Below, one piece after another: positions 20,633 through 32,602 of a DNA stretch of 64,000 nt. This stretch comes from Planctomycetia bacterium. GTDB lineage: Bacteria > Planctomycetota > Planctomycetia > Pirellulales > UBA1268. The stretch spans positions 1 through 64,000 of the forward strand of contig JAPLNR010000075.1 in assembly GCA_026401035.1 (NCBI GenBank), in the 5' to 3' direction. The number at the start of each line of letters is the position of its first letter. The first letter of the stretch is position 1. The translations under genes and the position numbers were made by a program. Under the pieces are notes generated by a model. That model had not been told where the DNA came from. It saw nothing but the letters and a program-made list of their open reading frames with translations, and did not search any database.

Positions 20633-21838
20633 ATGGCCAAGAAGTCCGTCGCCGACATCGACCCCACGGGGAAAGCCGTTCTCGTCCGCGTCGACTTCAA
20701 CGTGCCGCAGGACGACTCCGGTGCGATCACCGACGACCGCCGGATCCGTATGGCCTTGCCAACGATCAAATCGATCCTCGACCGCGGCGGCAAGGCGATC
20801 CTCATGTCGCATCTCGGCCGGCCGGCCGGCAAGGGTTTCGAGCTGGCATTTTCGCTCGCCCCGGTGGCGCAGCGGCTCGGTGAATTGCTCGGCAAGCCGG
20901 TGGTGCTGGCCGGCGACACCGGCGGCCCAGATGCACATGCGAAGGCCCGGTCGCTGCCGGCGGGCGGCGTGCTGGTGCTGGAAAACGTGCGGTTCAACAA
21001 GGGAGAGAAGAAGGGGGACGACAAAGCCTATGTGGACGGCCTGGCGGCAATCGCCGATGCCTACGTCAACGATGCCTTTGGCACCTGCCACCGCACCGAG
21101 GCCAGCATGCATGCCGTGCCGGTCGCGATGAAGGCCCTCGGCAAGCCGGCCGTCTCGGGCTTTCTCGTCGAGAAGGAGATTCAGTACCTGGCCGACGCCG
21201 TCGCCGCGCCGCAGCGGCCGTTCGTCGCGATCCTCGGCGGCAAGAAGGTCTCCGACAAGATCGCCGTGATCAGGAACCTGCTCTCGATCTGCGACCACGT
21301 GCTCATCGGCGGCGCGATGGCCTACACCTTCTCGCTGGCCCAGGGGGGCAAGACGGGCAAGTCGCTCGTCGAGCAGGACAAGGTCGCCCTCGCCAAGGAA
21401 TTGCTCTCCCAGGGGGGCGGCAAACTCGTGCTCCCCGTCGACACCCACTGCGCCGATGATTTTTCCGCAGGGGCCAACAAGCAGATCGTGCCGGCGGGGC
21501 AGATTCCCGACGGCTTCGAGGGGCTCGACATCGGGCCGGAGACTGCCAGGCAGTATGCGGCGATCATCCGCGCGGCCGGCACCGTGGTCTGGAACGGGCC
21601 GATGGGGGTCTTCGAAATGCCCCCCTTCGACGCCGGCACCAAGGCGGTGGCCGACGCCGTGGCCGAGGCTACGGCCAAGGGCGCGATCACGATCATCGGT
21701 GGTGGCGACTCAGCCGCAGCGGTCGAGCAACTGGGCTATGCCGACCGGGTCAGCCATGTGTCGACCGGTGGTGGCGCGTCGCTTGAGATGCTCGAAGGCA
21801 AGGCCTTCGAAACGGTGGCCGTGCTCGACGACAAGTAA
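20633..21838 (+). CDS. pgk: Phosphoglycerate kinase
   Basis: A 401-residue cytoplasmic glycolytic enzyme that transfers phosphate between 1,3-bisphosphoglycerate and ADP. The N-terminal substrate-binding region shows [10 protein letters not shown] and [10 protein letters not shown]; the middle [13 protein letters not shown]; the nucleotide-binding half [18 protein letters not shown] and [12 protein letters not shown]. Length is typical. ATG 20633 follows AGAGGAGC and matches family starts. It is a single gene, with no gapA or tpiA next to it. A palindromic repeat lies 13 bases after the TAA stop. Confidence 0.97.
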   Translation: MAKKSVADIDPTGKAVLVRVDFNVPQDDSGAITDDRRIRMALPTIKSILDRGGKAILMSHLGRPAGKGFELAFSLAPVAQRLGELLGKPVVLAGDTGGPDAHAKARSLPAGGVLVLENVRFNKGEKKGDDKAYVDGLAAIADAYVNDAFGTCHRTEASMHAVPVAMKALGKPAVSGFLVEKEIQYLADAVAAPQRPFVAILGGKKVSDKIAVIRNLLSICDHVLIGGAMAYTFSLAQGGKTGKSLVEQDKVALAKELLSQGGGKLVLPVDTHCADDFSAGANKQIVPAGQIPDGFEGLDIGPETARQYAAIIRAAGTVVWNGPMGVFEMPPFDAGTKAVADAVAEATAKGAITIIGGGDSAAAVEQLGYADRVSHVSTGGGASLEMLEGKAFETVAVLDDK

Positions 21839-21848
21839 CCCGGCAAAG

Positions 21849-21869
21849 TAGGACAGGCTTCAGCCTGTC
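21849..21869 (+). repeat. Short palindromic repeat, copy 3 (after pgk)
   Basis: TAG plus GACAGGCTTCAGCCTGTC. Here the TAG is not used as a stop: pgk already ends with TAA at 21836-21838, ten bases upstream. Confidence 0.9.
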
Positions 21870-21914
21870 ATGGCCTGGCCCGCCGACCGCGGGCGTGTCA
21901 CCGCTGGCGGAACG

Positions 21915-23234
21915 TCACAGCCCCGCCGTGTCGTTGGTCGCCGGTTGGGCCGACCGCTGCTCGGCGGCAAGCCGTTCGCCCGTGGTGGCGATATACGACT
22001 TGTCGTGCGGACTCAGACGGCTGAAGGGCACGGTCGCGTATCGGCCGTTGGCCTTGAGGATCCGGATGCGATCCGGATGCACCTCGACCAGTCGCCCGAT
22101 CGTCTCATGCAGGCCCGTGTTGTCGATCCAGCGGCGGACCGGTTCGTGCGGGGCCCTGAGGATGCCGGCGAATGGATCGTCTTCAGCGGCGGGCTCCTTG
22201 CCCTCCTCTTGTTCGGCAGCCGGTTCTTCGGCCGGTTCTTCAGGGGATTCCTCAGCCGGCTCGGCAGCCGGTTTTTCGCTCGGCTCCTCGGCGGGGGCAT
22301 CTTCTGCGACCGCTGGTTCACTGGCGGGAGCTTCCGCAGCCGGTTCAGCCGCGGGTTCATCGGCCGGCGTTTCACTGGCCGGCGACTCACCGAACAGATC
22401 GTCTGCCGCCGCGGGCTTCGCTGCCGGGACGGGCTCCGCATCGTCACTCACGGGTACGAGTGCCGGCTCCGCGTCGTTTTCAGAATCCTCTTCGGCTTCG
22501 TCGAAGAGGTTTTCCTCTTCCGGCTCGGCAGTCTTTTTTGGTGCCGGCTTCTCGTCGGCCGGTTCAGCTGCCGGTTCGACAGCAGGTTCGACAGCCGGTT
22601 CAACGGCAGGTTCGGTTTCCTCTGGCTCCGGCTTGGGGGCGGGTGTTTTCTCCGCCGGCACCTCCTCGGCGGGGAGATCAAGGGTGGGTTTCTCCTCCGG
22701 AGTTGGCTGCTGCGCCGATTCTTCCGCCGCGAGAACCTGTTCGGCAGACTCGGCAGCCTTCTCGGCGGCGGATTCGGCGAGAATTTCCTTGGCGGTCTTG
22801 AACTGCGGCGGCGCCACCGGCTGTTCGGCGGAGGCTGGCGCCACGGCTGGCTCGAGCGGGGGTAGTGGCTCCTCAACGGGCGCGACGGGCGCCGGCTTCA
22901 CGGGCACGGGCATGGGCCGCTCCACGGCAATCGAAGGCTCTGCCGGGGCGGGAGCCGGGATTTGGAGTTCCGATTCCACGATCTCTGCGTGGGCCGAACC
23001 GTCGGCGGGCACGCAGCACTGCGCGGTTTCGACGACGATCGTCGCCATGGAAACGCAGCAGGGGCCGCAGCTGGTCGCGGAGGCGACAGGCGGGCAGTGG
23101 AAAACGGTTGGTCGCGAGCGGTGGCAGGTCACCGTTCGGCTACGTGGGCGACAGCGGTTCCGCAGAAAACGGCATGCCGACGCCGAGTCGATCGAGAGCA
23201 GCAGCGACAGGACACCGACCAGCAGAACACGCAT
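21915..23234 (-). CDS. Secreted SHD1-domain protein with long Pro/Glu/Ala-rich region
   Basis: 439 residues. A signal peptide (MRVLLVGVLSLLLSIDSASA) is followed by a Cys-rich segment, then about 270 residues dominated by Ala, Pro and Glu with repeats such as EPAVEPAVEPA, and finally an SHD1-type domain (RRWIDNTGLHETIGRLVEV through FSRLSPHDKSYI). SHD1 domains occur in many exported planctomycete proteins; in eukaryotic Sla1 they bind peptides, but the bacterial role is unknown. ATG 23234 gives a clean signal peptide; the frame runs further upstream without support. The acidic middle part is probably extended in the cell envelope. Confidence 0.82.
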   Translation of the reverse strand: MRVLLVGVLSLLLSIDSASACRFLRNRCRPRSRTVTCHRSRPTVFHCPPVASATSCGPCCVSMATIVVETAQCCVPADGSAHAEIVESELQIPAPAPAEPSIAVERPMPVPVKPAPVAPVEEPLPPLEPAVAPASAEQPVAPPQFKTAKEILAESAAEKAAESAEQVLAAEESAQQPTPEEKPTLDLPAEEVPAEKTPAPKPEPEETEPAVEPAVEPAVEPAAEPADEKPAPKKTAEPEEENLFDEAEEDSENDAEPALVPVSDDAEPVPAAKPAAADDLFGESPASETPADEPAAEPAAEAPASEPAVAEDAPAEEPSEKPAAEPAEESPEEPAEEPAAEQEEGKEPAAEDDPFAGILRAPHEPVRRWIDNTGLHETIGRLVEVHPDRIRILKANGRYATVPFSRLSPHDKSYIATTGERLAAEQRSAQPATNDTAGL

Positions 23235-23436
23235 CCAACGACGCACGGGGCACCTCGAAAAAAGAAGGGTCAGGATAAGCCGGGAATCCAACCGCCAAAC
23301 CACACTACGACACGAATCAGGGGAATGCTAATTGCGGCGACCGGCCGCGGCAAACCGCCAGGTTCCCGCACGCCGCACAACCGGCACAGCCGCCACGGCC
23401 GGCAGGGGCCCGCCGGGCTGGGGCCTGCGGGGACCG

Positions 23437-23481
23437 GGAAAAGAGGAAGGCCGTGGCAGCTTGGGTCTGCCACGGCCTTCC
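23437..23481 (-). terminator. Rho-independent terminator, minus strand
   Basis: A 14-bp perfect stem (GGAAGGCCGTGGCA with TGCCACGGCCTTCC, loop of 9 bases). On the minus strand it is followed by TCTTTTCCC; on the plus strand no T-run follows. It would end transcription coming from nrdJ, whose stop codon is about 325 bases upstream. The sequence between (23482-23767) has no convincing gene. Confidence 0.6.
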
Positions 23482-23767
23482 GATGTATCGAGCCTGTCGT
23501 CCGCCTGCGAACGGGGTAGAAAACTGCGAAACTGATGCGGATCGGGCGCGTGCGAGCACGTGCTTTTCAGAGGATCCGGATCAACGCTGTGGGGTTGGCA
23601 CCTCCGACGGGACGCGGAAACAGGTCGAATGTCGATGCCCACTACTTCGGCCAGCATCGCCGGCAACCTGCAGTCGATTTCCAGCGCCAGCGGATAAGCC
23701 GTACGGTCGTTCAAACCGTCACCCAGTCTGCCTGCCTCATGCGGGATGACGGCCGACCCCGTCCCGC

Positions 23768-23799
23768 CGGTGCGCCGCCACCAGAGCGGCGGCGCACCG
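23768..23799 (-). other. Stable hairpin directly after nrdJ
   Basis: A perfect 12-bp stem (CGGTGCGCCGCC with GGCGGCGCACCG, loop ACCAGAGC) begins 8 bases beyond the nrdJ stop. No T-run follows on the minus strand, so it may protect the 3' end of the message rather than terminate it. Confidence 0.45.
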
Positions 23800-23806
23800 C
23801 ACGTGA

Positions 23807-26860
<3,054 letters not shown>

Positions 26861-26900
26861 GAGGGGTGTGCTCCTTGCGGGGAAAAGTGTCGAGCGAGAA

Positions 26901-26929
26901 AGTATACTTCCGTATAGCAGTCTTGTAAA
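26901..26929 (-). promoter_or_regulatory. Sigma-70 type promoter of nrdJ
   Basis: On the minus strand: TTTACA (26924-26929), exactly 17 bases, then TATACT (26901-26906); each hexamer differs from consensus at one position. The -10 is part of a 10-bp palindrome, AAGTATACTT at 26900-26909, which could be a repressor site. The gap 26861-27314 holds no gene otherwise. Confidence 0.7.
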
Positions 26930-27314
26930 CGATATCGAATGTTCGGCAGGCCGGGCTTGAGTGGTGTCAGCACCAGAAAAAGAGGGAAAAATCGCGACCC
27001 AAAGAAAGCAGCTCCTTCTGCATGCTATCGCAACATGTTGTGGCGGTGTTCCCGCCGACCACTCCATATGGCCGGGGCGTGAATGTAGCGAGGGGCTTTC
27101 ATCCGTCAAGCAGGTTTTTCCGGGCTGGCAAAAAACCGACGAAAAACCGCTGCGAGCGGGTGCTGTCAGCCGACGGGCCCAGGGTGAGGCGGCCAGCCCA
27201 TCCGGGGGGGGTCTGGGCGGGGCCTCGCCTTCGGCCACCTTGGCCGCGACAATGTCGGCTGGAAACGGACTCCGTGACACCCTTCGCGTTGTTTCCTCCG
27301 AGGAGATTCCGACC

Positions 27315-27872
27315 ATGCCGCATATCCCCACGCACCATCGCCCCCTCGAGGGCATTCGCATCCTCATGCTCGTAGGCGACGAGTACGAAGACTTGGAGCT
27401 TTGGTATCCGAAACTGCGGCTTGAGGAGGCGGGCGGCCATGTGACCGTGGCGGGCGCGATGCAGGGCCGCACGTATGCGGGAAAGCATGGCTATCCATGC
27501 ACCAGCGACGCGTCGATCGGCGACATGGAGGCGGCCGATTTTCACGGGATCGTGATTCCCGGAGGCTGGATGCCCGACAAACTCCGGCGCGACGAAAAAG
27601 TGCTCGAACTCGTGCGGGAGTTTTCGGCGCATGGCAAACTCGTGGCGGCGATCTGCCATGGGGGCTGGATCCCGATCTCCGCAGGCGTCTACCGGGGCGT
27701 CCGCGTGACCGGCAGCCCGGGGATCAAGGACGACCTCATGAATGCCGGAGCGATCTGGGAGGATACCCAGGTCGTGGTCGACCGGCACTCTGTTTCCAGC
27801 CGCAAACCTGCCGATCTCCCTGCTTTTATGGGGGCGATCGTGGAACTGCTCGCGGGGGTCACCGCAGCCTAG
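27315..27872 (+). CDS. DJ-1/PfpI family protein (glutamine amidotransferase-like)
   Basis: 185 residues with the full PfpI fold: RILMLVGDEYEDLELWYP at the start (Glu23 as the partner acid), GIVIPGGWMPDKLR, and the nucleophile elbow AAICHGG with Cys114 and His115. Family members act as proteases, glyoxalase-like deglycases or stress chaperones. ATG 27315 has AGGAG 9 bases upstream. It is followed by a Fur-family gene 24 bases later, and the pair may respond to oxidative or metal stress; that link is an inference from position. Confidence 0.9.
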   Translation: MPHIPTHHRPLEGIRILMLVGDEYEDLELWYPKLRLEEAGGHVTVAGAMQGRTYAGKHGYPCTSDASIGDMEAADFHGIVIPGGWMPDKLRRDEKVLELVREFSAHGKLVAAICHGGWIPISAGVYRGVRVTGSPGIKDDLMNAGAIWEDTQVVVDRHSVSSRKPADLPAFMGAIVELLAGVTAA

Positions 27873-27896
27873 GCGGAGGTCGTGTAAACTGTGGCC

Positions 27897-28364
27897 ATGG
27901 CCCGTGCACCATCCCCCGCCGACGCTTCCGCCAGCGACGCCGTCAAGGCGAGCATTCGTGGCGCCGGCCTGCGGTGCACGGCCGCGCGGCTCACGGTGCT
28001 GCAACACCTGATGCGTTCACACGGGCCGGAGACCCACGCCGAAGTGTCCGATGCCCTCGCCGACAAGGGCTTCGACCGGGCGACGATCTACCGCAACCTG
28101 ACGGAACTCACCGAGGCGGGGCTCGTGGCGCGGGTCGAACTCGGCGACCACGTGTGGAGATTCGAGATCAAGCGGCACGGCAAGCATGGTGCGCGGGGGG
28201 ACGATCATCCCCACTTCCTCTGCACGACCTGCGGCGAGGTGTCGTGCCTTGACGACGTGAACGTGGCGATCACACCCAAGCCGGGGATGTCTGCCGGCAC
28301 GCCGGCGGCGCGGCGGAGCGGACCCGCCAAAACAGGCGGCATGAAGTCCGGCGGCTCCGGCTGA
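27897..28364 (+). CDS. Fur-family metal-dependent repressor
   Basis: 155 residues. The winged-helix DNA-binding half reads RCTAARLTVLQHLMRSHGPETHAEV...DRATIYRNLTELTEAGLV, which is typical of Fur, Zur and PerR. The dimer half contains HPHFLCTTCGEVSCL with the first structural CxxC, but the second CxxC usually seen near the C-terminus is missing and the tail is a Gly/Ser/Lys-rich stretch. The His/Asp regulatory residues appear partly preserved. Metal specificity cannot be assigned. ATG 27897 is in frame with a GTG at 27891. Confidence 0.87.
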   Translation: MARAPSPADASASDAVKASIRGAGLRCTAARLTVLQHLMRSHGPETHAEVSDALADKGFDRATIYRNLTELTEAGLVARVELGDHVWRFEIKRHGKHGARGDDHPHFLCTTCGEVSCLDDVNVAITPKPGMSAGTPAARRSGPAKTGGMKSGGSG

Positions 28365-28411
28365 AGGCGTTCTGCCGCGTCACCCTGCCAGTCGCCCCTG
28401 CTGCTCTGCCG

Positions 28412-29671
28412 TCAGCCACTTCCTCTCCGCGGGCTTCCGAGCAGACGCTCGAAGAAGGCGAGATACCCAGCGGCCACGTCGTCCCATCCGTAGCGGGCGA
28501 GCGCCGCTCGCGCTGCCGTTGCCGCGTGGGCGGAGCGGTCGGGTGCGGCGAGCATCCCAAGCAGAACCCGCGCGATGTCCCGCGGATCCCGCGGATCGAA
28601 GAACTCGGCACTCGCCCCCAGGACCCGCACCTGATCGCGGAAGGCCGGGATGTCGGAGAGCGCCACGGGGCACCCGCTGCCCCAGGCATCGAGCGCCGAG
28701 CCACTGCCCGCCTCGCAGAGCGAGGGATTGACCACGATGAGCGCCCCATGCACGAGCGCCAGCAGATCGGCATCGGAGACAAGGCCGAGGCCGAGCACGT
28801 CCCATGCGGTGGCGGAGTCGGTGCGGTCCGCGTAGAGCGGACTCCCGACCGTGGCCCGGATGCCGTCGGTCTCCGCGCCACAAATGACGAGTTGTACGTC
28901 GGAGCCCCCCTGGCGCATGTGCCACAGGGCCGCGAGGAGGCTGGAGAGGTTTTTGTGCGGCATGATATTGTTCGGGCAGAGGATGTAGCGCTCCGGGAGG
29001 CCAAACCGGCGCCGCATCTCCGCCACCGCCCGTGGGTCGATCCCTGCGGCAGGCGCCGGATGGAGGCTCGACAGATAGACCACGTCGACGGGCCCGGCGT
29101 AGCCGGGAAACGTGCGTCGCAGTTCATGCGCGATGAAGTCGGAGGAGACGATGGGCGCGGCAGATGCGAGCCAGCGTTCGTGCGCTTGCCGCGTCGCGAT
29201 CCACGCCCGCTGGCCGTAGTTGGCCACGCCGAAGTCGTGGGTGTGGATGAAGTCGTGCGGAATGAACGACATCGGCACCGTGACCGCTGGCGGATCGAGG
29301 TCGTAGGGCCACGCGAAGTGCACGACGTCATGGTCGGCGACGGCCCGCGCAAGCCTTCGGCCGCGGCCGGCGCGAGTGGTCTCCGTCCAGCATCTCCGCA
29401 GTACGTGGAGCCCTTGGTCGACGGCCTTGAGTCCCACGAAGCGCTTCGGACTGGGCGGCCACGGCGACGTCATGGCCGGCGGCTTCGGCAGGCGCACCAC
29501 CTCCACACCGGCAGACTCGAGCGTCTCAAGGCCGCCGGGCGGCAGCCGCCGCGCCTGGCAGTGAACCGTGACCCGCGGCCGCGACGCCAGCCGCTTGAGC
29601 GCACAGGCCAACATCAGCGTGTAGCGCCAGCCCCCCGTCGAGGCCTTCTGACAGACGATGCCAATATTCAT
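28412..29671 (-). CDS. Glycosyltransferase, family 4-like (GT-B)
   Basis: 419 residues in the GT-B layout. The N-terminal acceptor half begins MNIGIVCQKASTGGWRYTLM; the C-terminal donor half contains RYILCPNNIMPHKNLSSLL, VIVNPSLCEAGSGSALDAW (the position of the EX7E nucleotide-sugar motif, with Asp in place of the second Glu) and SDIPAFRDQVRVLGASAEFFDP. It probably transfers a sugar from an NDP-donor to a surface glycan. ATG 29671 matches family starts. It is divergent from the fusion gene at 29911 with a 239-base gap that shows no other feature. Confidence 0.85.
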   Translation of the reverse strand: MNIGIVCQKASTGGWRYTLMLACALKRLASRPRVTVHCQARRLPPGGLETLESAGVEVVRLPKPPAMTSPWPPSPKRFVGLKAVDQGLHVLRRCWTETTRAGRGRRLARAVADHDVVHFAWPYDLDPPAVTVPMSFIPHDFIHTHDFGVANYGQRAWIATRQAHERWLASAAPIVSSDFIAHELRRTFPGYAGPVDVVYLSSLHPAPAAGIDPRAVAEMRRRFGLPERYILCPNNIMPHKNLSSLLAALWHMRQGGSDVQLVICGAETDGIRATVGSPLYADRTDSATAWDVLGLGLVSDADLLALVHGALIVVNPSLCEAGSGSALDAWGSGCPVALSDIPAFRDQVRVLGASAEFFDPRDPRDIARVLLGMLAAPDRSAHAATAARAALARYGWDDVAAGYLAFFERLLGSPRRGSG

Positions 29672-29910
29672 GTGGGGGAGCGGGTCACCGCGGGAAATCC
29701 ATTGGAAACCGGTCCAGTCGCGGGGGAGGCTAGCAGACGGTGCTCCGCCGGTCACGTTGAATTCCCGCTCGCCCGCCGCTGGTCCAGTCGGTCACTCCCG
29801 CGGGGTTCGCAGGCCCGACTTCCCGAGGTGGCCTTGCGTCACGGGCCTGAGTCTGTGACATCCCGCAGAGAAGGCGTCGCAGCCTTGAATCACCGCTTCT
29901 CCGATCCGCC

Positions 29911-31482
29911 ATGTCGCAAAGCACCCCCCCGCCTCGTTCCCGCTGCGTATCGTTGGCAGCCGAGCATCTTCCGGCGTTCACCCGGTTTCTCGCCTGCCTC
30001 GACGCCAACGGTGACGCCGAATTCTTTCACCCCCACGGCTTCGATGCAGCCTCGGCCCGCGACGTCGTGCACCGCAGCGTCGCCGGCACCGACGAATACT
30101 GGCTCACCGTGGTCGGTGACGATGTCATCGCCTACGGCATGCTCCGCGGCTGGGACGAGGGTTACGACGTCCCCAGCCTTGGTCTGGCGGTGGCCCCCGG
30201 CCACCGGGGCCAAGGATGCGCGCGGGCCATGATGCTCCATCTTCACGACCGCGCGCGGGCCCTCGACGAGCACGCAGCGCCGGAACTCATCGGCTCACTC
30301 GAACTCGTGTCGGGCCAGCCGGCGGTGACACCCGCCGACGAACCATCGTTCATCCCAGTCGCGTTGCCCGACCTGAGCGGCAACGAGGAGCGCTACGTCG
30401 TCGAGGCGGTGCGCAGCAGCTGGATCTCGTCGAGCGGCGCCTTCCTCGACCGGTTCGAGACGGAGTTCGCCACGGCCTGCGACTCCCAATTCGCGCTCGG
30501 CGTCTCCAACGGCACCACGGCGCTCCACCTCGTGCTCACGGGCATGAACGTACAGCCGGGGGACGAAGTGATCGTGCCCTCGATGACCTATATCGCCACG
30601 GCCAACGCGATCCGCTACTGCGGCGGAACGCCCGTGTTCATCGACGTCGACTCCGACACCTGGTGCATCACGGCCGCAGCGATCGAGGCGGCGATCACGC
30701 CGCGCACCCGCGGCGTGATCGTAGTGCATCTGCTCGGTCAACCGGCCGACATGGACCCGATCATGAAGGTGGCGAGCACCCACGGCCTGTGGGTCGTCGA
30801 GGACGCGGCCGAGGCGCCGTTTGCCACCTACAAGGGCCGCACCGTCGGCAGCATCGGTCATGCGGGGACGTTCTCCTTTTACGGCAACAAGCTGCTGACG
30901 AGCGGCGAAGGGGGCGCGATCACATTTCAGGAGCCGCACATGGAGCGGCGCTACCGCATGCTGCGCGGGCAGGGGATGGATCCTGACAGGCGCTACTATT
31001 TTCCGATCATCGGCTTCAACTACCGGCTGACGAACGTCGCCGCGGCCCTCCTCTGCGGCCAAATGGAGCGGCGCGGGGCGATCCTGGAGCGGCGCCGGCG
31101 GATTTGGAGCCGGTACGTCGAGAGTCTGGCGGGCGTCCCCGGCATCACGCTGCGGGCCGGGAACGACTGGTCGGAAATTTCCCCGTGGATGTTCGCCTGC
31201 CTCGTCGACGGGCGCACGTTCGGCGTCGGCCGCGACCAACTGGCGACGGCGCTGCACGACCAGCGGATCGAAACCCGGCCGATGTTCGTGCCGCTGCACT
31301 CGCTGCCCCCCTACCGGCAGGCCGGACCCACGCCGTACCTGCCGGTCACCGACGGCATCGGGGAAAGCGGCATCATGCTCCCGACCTATTCTGCGCTCAC
31401 CGACCACGATATCGATCGCATTTGCGACGTGATCTCGCGGATCGGTGCCGGCCGACTCGGCCGCACCCGCCGGGCCGCCTGA
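29911..31482 (+). CDS. Fusion of truncated GNAT domain and DegT/DnrJ/EryC1 sugar aminotransferase
   Basis: 523 residues in two parts. Residues 10-118 resemble a GNAT acetyltransferase up to motif A (VPSLGLAVAPGHRGQGCARAM, with the acetyl-CoA loop RGQGCA), but the strands normally following motif A are absent. Residues 145-510 form a complete PLP-dependent sugar aminotransferase related to perosamine synthetase (WISSSGAFLDRFE; VEDAAEA with Asp298; PLP lysine Lys327 in YGNKLLTSGEGG). The joint product could be an amino sugar, perhaps N-acetylated, for a surface polysaccharide. The frame is continuous with no internal stop. The GNAT part may be inactive. Confidence 0.82.
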   Translation: MSQSTPPPRSRCVSLAAEHLPAFTRFLACLDANGDAEFFHPHGFDAASARDVVHRSVAGTDEYWLTVVGDDVIAYGMLRGWDEGYDVPSLGLAVAPGHRGQGCARAMMLHLHDRARALDEHAAPELIGSLELVSGQPAVTPADEPSFIPVALPDLSGNEERYVVEAVRSSWISSSGAFLDRFETEFATACDSQFALGVSNGTTALHLVLTGMNVQPGDEVIVPSMTYIATANAIRYCGGTPVFIDVDSDTWCITAAAIEAAITPRTRGVIVVHLLGQPADMDPIMKVASTHGLWVVEDAAEAPFATYKGRTVGSIGHAGTFSFYGNKLLTSGEGGAITFQEPHMERRYRMLRGQGMDPDRRYYFPIIGFNYRLTNVAAALLCGQMERRGAILERRRRIWSRYVESLAGVPGITLRAGNDWSEISPWMFACLVDGRTFGVGRDQLATALHDQRIETRPMFVPLHSLPPYRQAGPTPYLPVTDGIGESGIMLPTYSALTDHDIDRICDVISRIGAGRLGRTRRAA

Positions 31483-31518
31483 CACGCTGACACGCTGACA
31501 CGCTGTCTTCGCGTGCCT

Positions 31519-32580
31519 TCAGTACCAAACGCCCGCCCGCACCAAGAACGTGTCGTTCGGTCGGTAGTCGGCCGTGTCGGTGATGTAATACTCGACGAGC
31601 CGGCCGAACACCCAGCCGGTCTCCACCCGCCACGAGATGCCGAGGTCCGCGGGGCGGCGTTCCCAGCCGGCGAGCAGCCGGTAGTCGTGATAGACGACGA
31701 CGTCGTTCGCGCCGCTGTCACGGCGCACGGCCCACTGGTTGCCGCCGAACTCGCCGGCGAGATAGACCCACTGCGCCGCCCGCTGACTCTCGGCCACCCG
31801 CCAGGCCAGCCGCGGCCGGGGAAAAATAAGTTCGAACCGCCGGTCGGCGGACGGCGTCCAGAGCAGGCCACCGGCCGGGAGGATGTTGACGTCGTAGCGA
31901 TCGAGGTAGATCGCCCCGGCGACGATCCGCAGATCCTCGCTCCACTCCCAGGCGCCGAAGCCGTGGCCGGTGATGCGGAAGGCCTGCGGCGTGTCGTTGA
32001 CGAAATCGCTGTACCACCCTGGGGCGACGGCCACGTCGACGCCGAGCCGGTCGCCGATCTTCCGCATCCAGCGGGCCTGCACCCACGATTCGTAGAGTTG
32101 TGCCGGCAGGCCCGGATCCATGGGCCCGCTGACCTCATCGATAGCCGTCATGCCGAAGCCCGGCGTGACGAGCAGCGGCGAATTGACCGTGGGGGCCGGC
32201 ATGCCGATCGTGAGGCTGGCGTCGAGCGTCGTCAGGCCGAGGCCGTTGGAGCCGAACCGCGGCAGCTCGGTGGTGGTGAAGATCAACTGCTGCAGGGCGC
32301 CCGGCTTCGCGCCCGGTGGCAGCTTGCGTCCGGGGGGGGTGAATTCCTGCGGCGGCTGCCCCGGCGGCGCGACGTCGTCGGGCAGGAGCGGCTCCGTGAG
32401 ATCCTGTGGATCGCCAAACGCCGCCAGCCGCACGGTGCCAAGCGCCGCGAGCCGAATCCGCTCAAAGACGCCCTGCTCGACCGGCGGCAGCGGCAGGATT
32501 TCATCCTCGGCGCGAGCTGCGCCGAGCGACAGTCCCGCCAGTACGAGGGCCACGAACACACATCGGCAGCGACTGGTCAT
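31519..32580 (-). CDS. Secreted envelope protein, paralogue of the upstream gene
   Basis: 353 residues with a signal peptide (MTSRCRCVFVALVLAGLSLGAARA). The mature protein is rich in aromatic, alternating segments that suggest a beta-barrel or beta-sandwich. The C-terminal 200 residues align with those of the neighbour at 32603: AIYLDRYDVNILPAGGLLWTP against VVYLDRNLVKLLPALGITWTP, and both end in a short aromatic tail (VRAGVWY). Both contain a TPGFG motif. I do not recognise the family; the terminal aromatic residue is typical of outer-membrane proteins. The start at 32580 lies 22 bases beyond the end of the neighbouring gene, so both are cotranscribed. Confidence 0.8.
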   Translation of the reverse strand: MTSRCRCVFVALVLAGLSLGAARAEDEILPLPPVEQGVFERIRLAALGTVRLAAFGDPQDLTEPLLPDDVAPPGQPPQEFTPPGRKLPPGAKPGALQQLIFTTTELPRFGSNGLGLTTLDASLTIGMPAPTVNSPLLVTPGFGMTAIDEVSGPMDPGLPAQLYESWVQARWMRKIGDRLGVDVAVAPGWYSDFVNDTPQAFRITGHGFGAWEWSEDLRIVAGAIYLDRYDVNILPAGGLLWTPSADRRFELIFPRPRLAWRVAESQRAAQWVYLAGEFGGNQWAVRRDSGANDVVVYHDYRLLAGWERRPADLGISWRVETGWVFGRLVEYYITDTADYRPNDTFLVRAGVWY

Positions 32581-32602
32581 GGGATGAGCGTTTCGTGCGG
32601 GA

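Noticed and set aside
22150-22900. Tandem DNA repeat in the SHD1 gene
   Set aside because: The Glu/Pro/Ala codons give imperfect short repetition; it is protein low complexity and not a separate element.
23328-23714. 128-codon minus-strand frame in the gap after nrdJ
   Set aside because: It crosses a strong terminator on the same strand and has low-complexity Pro/Arg content.
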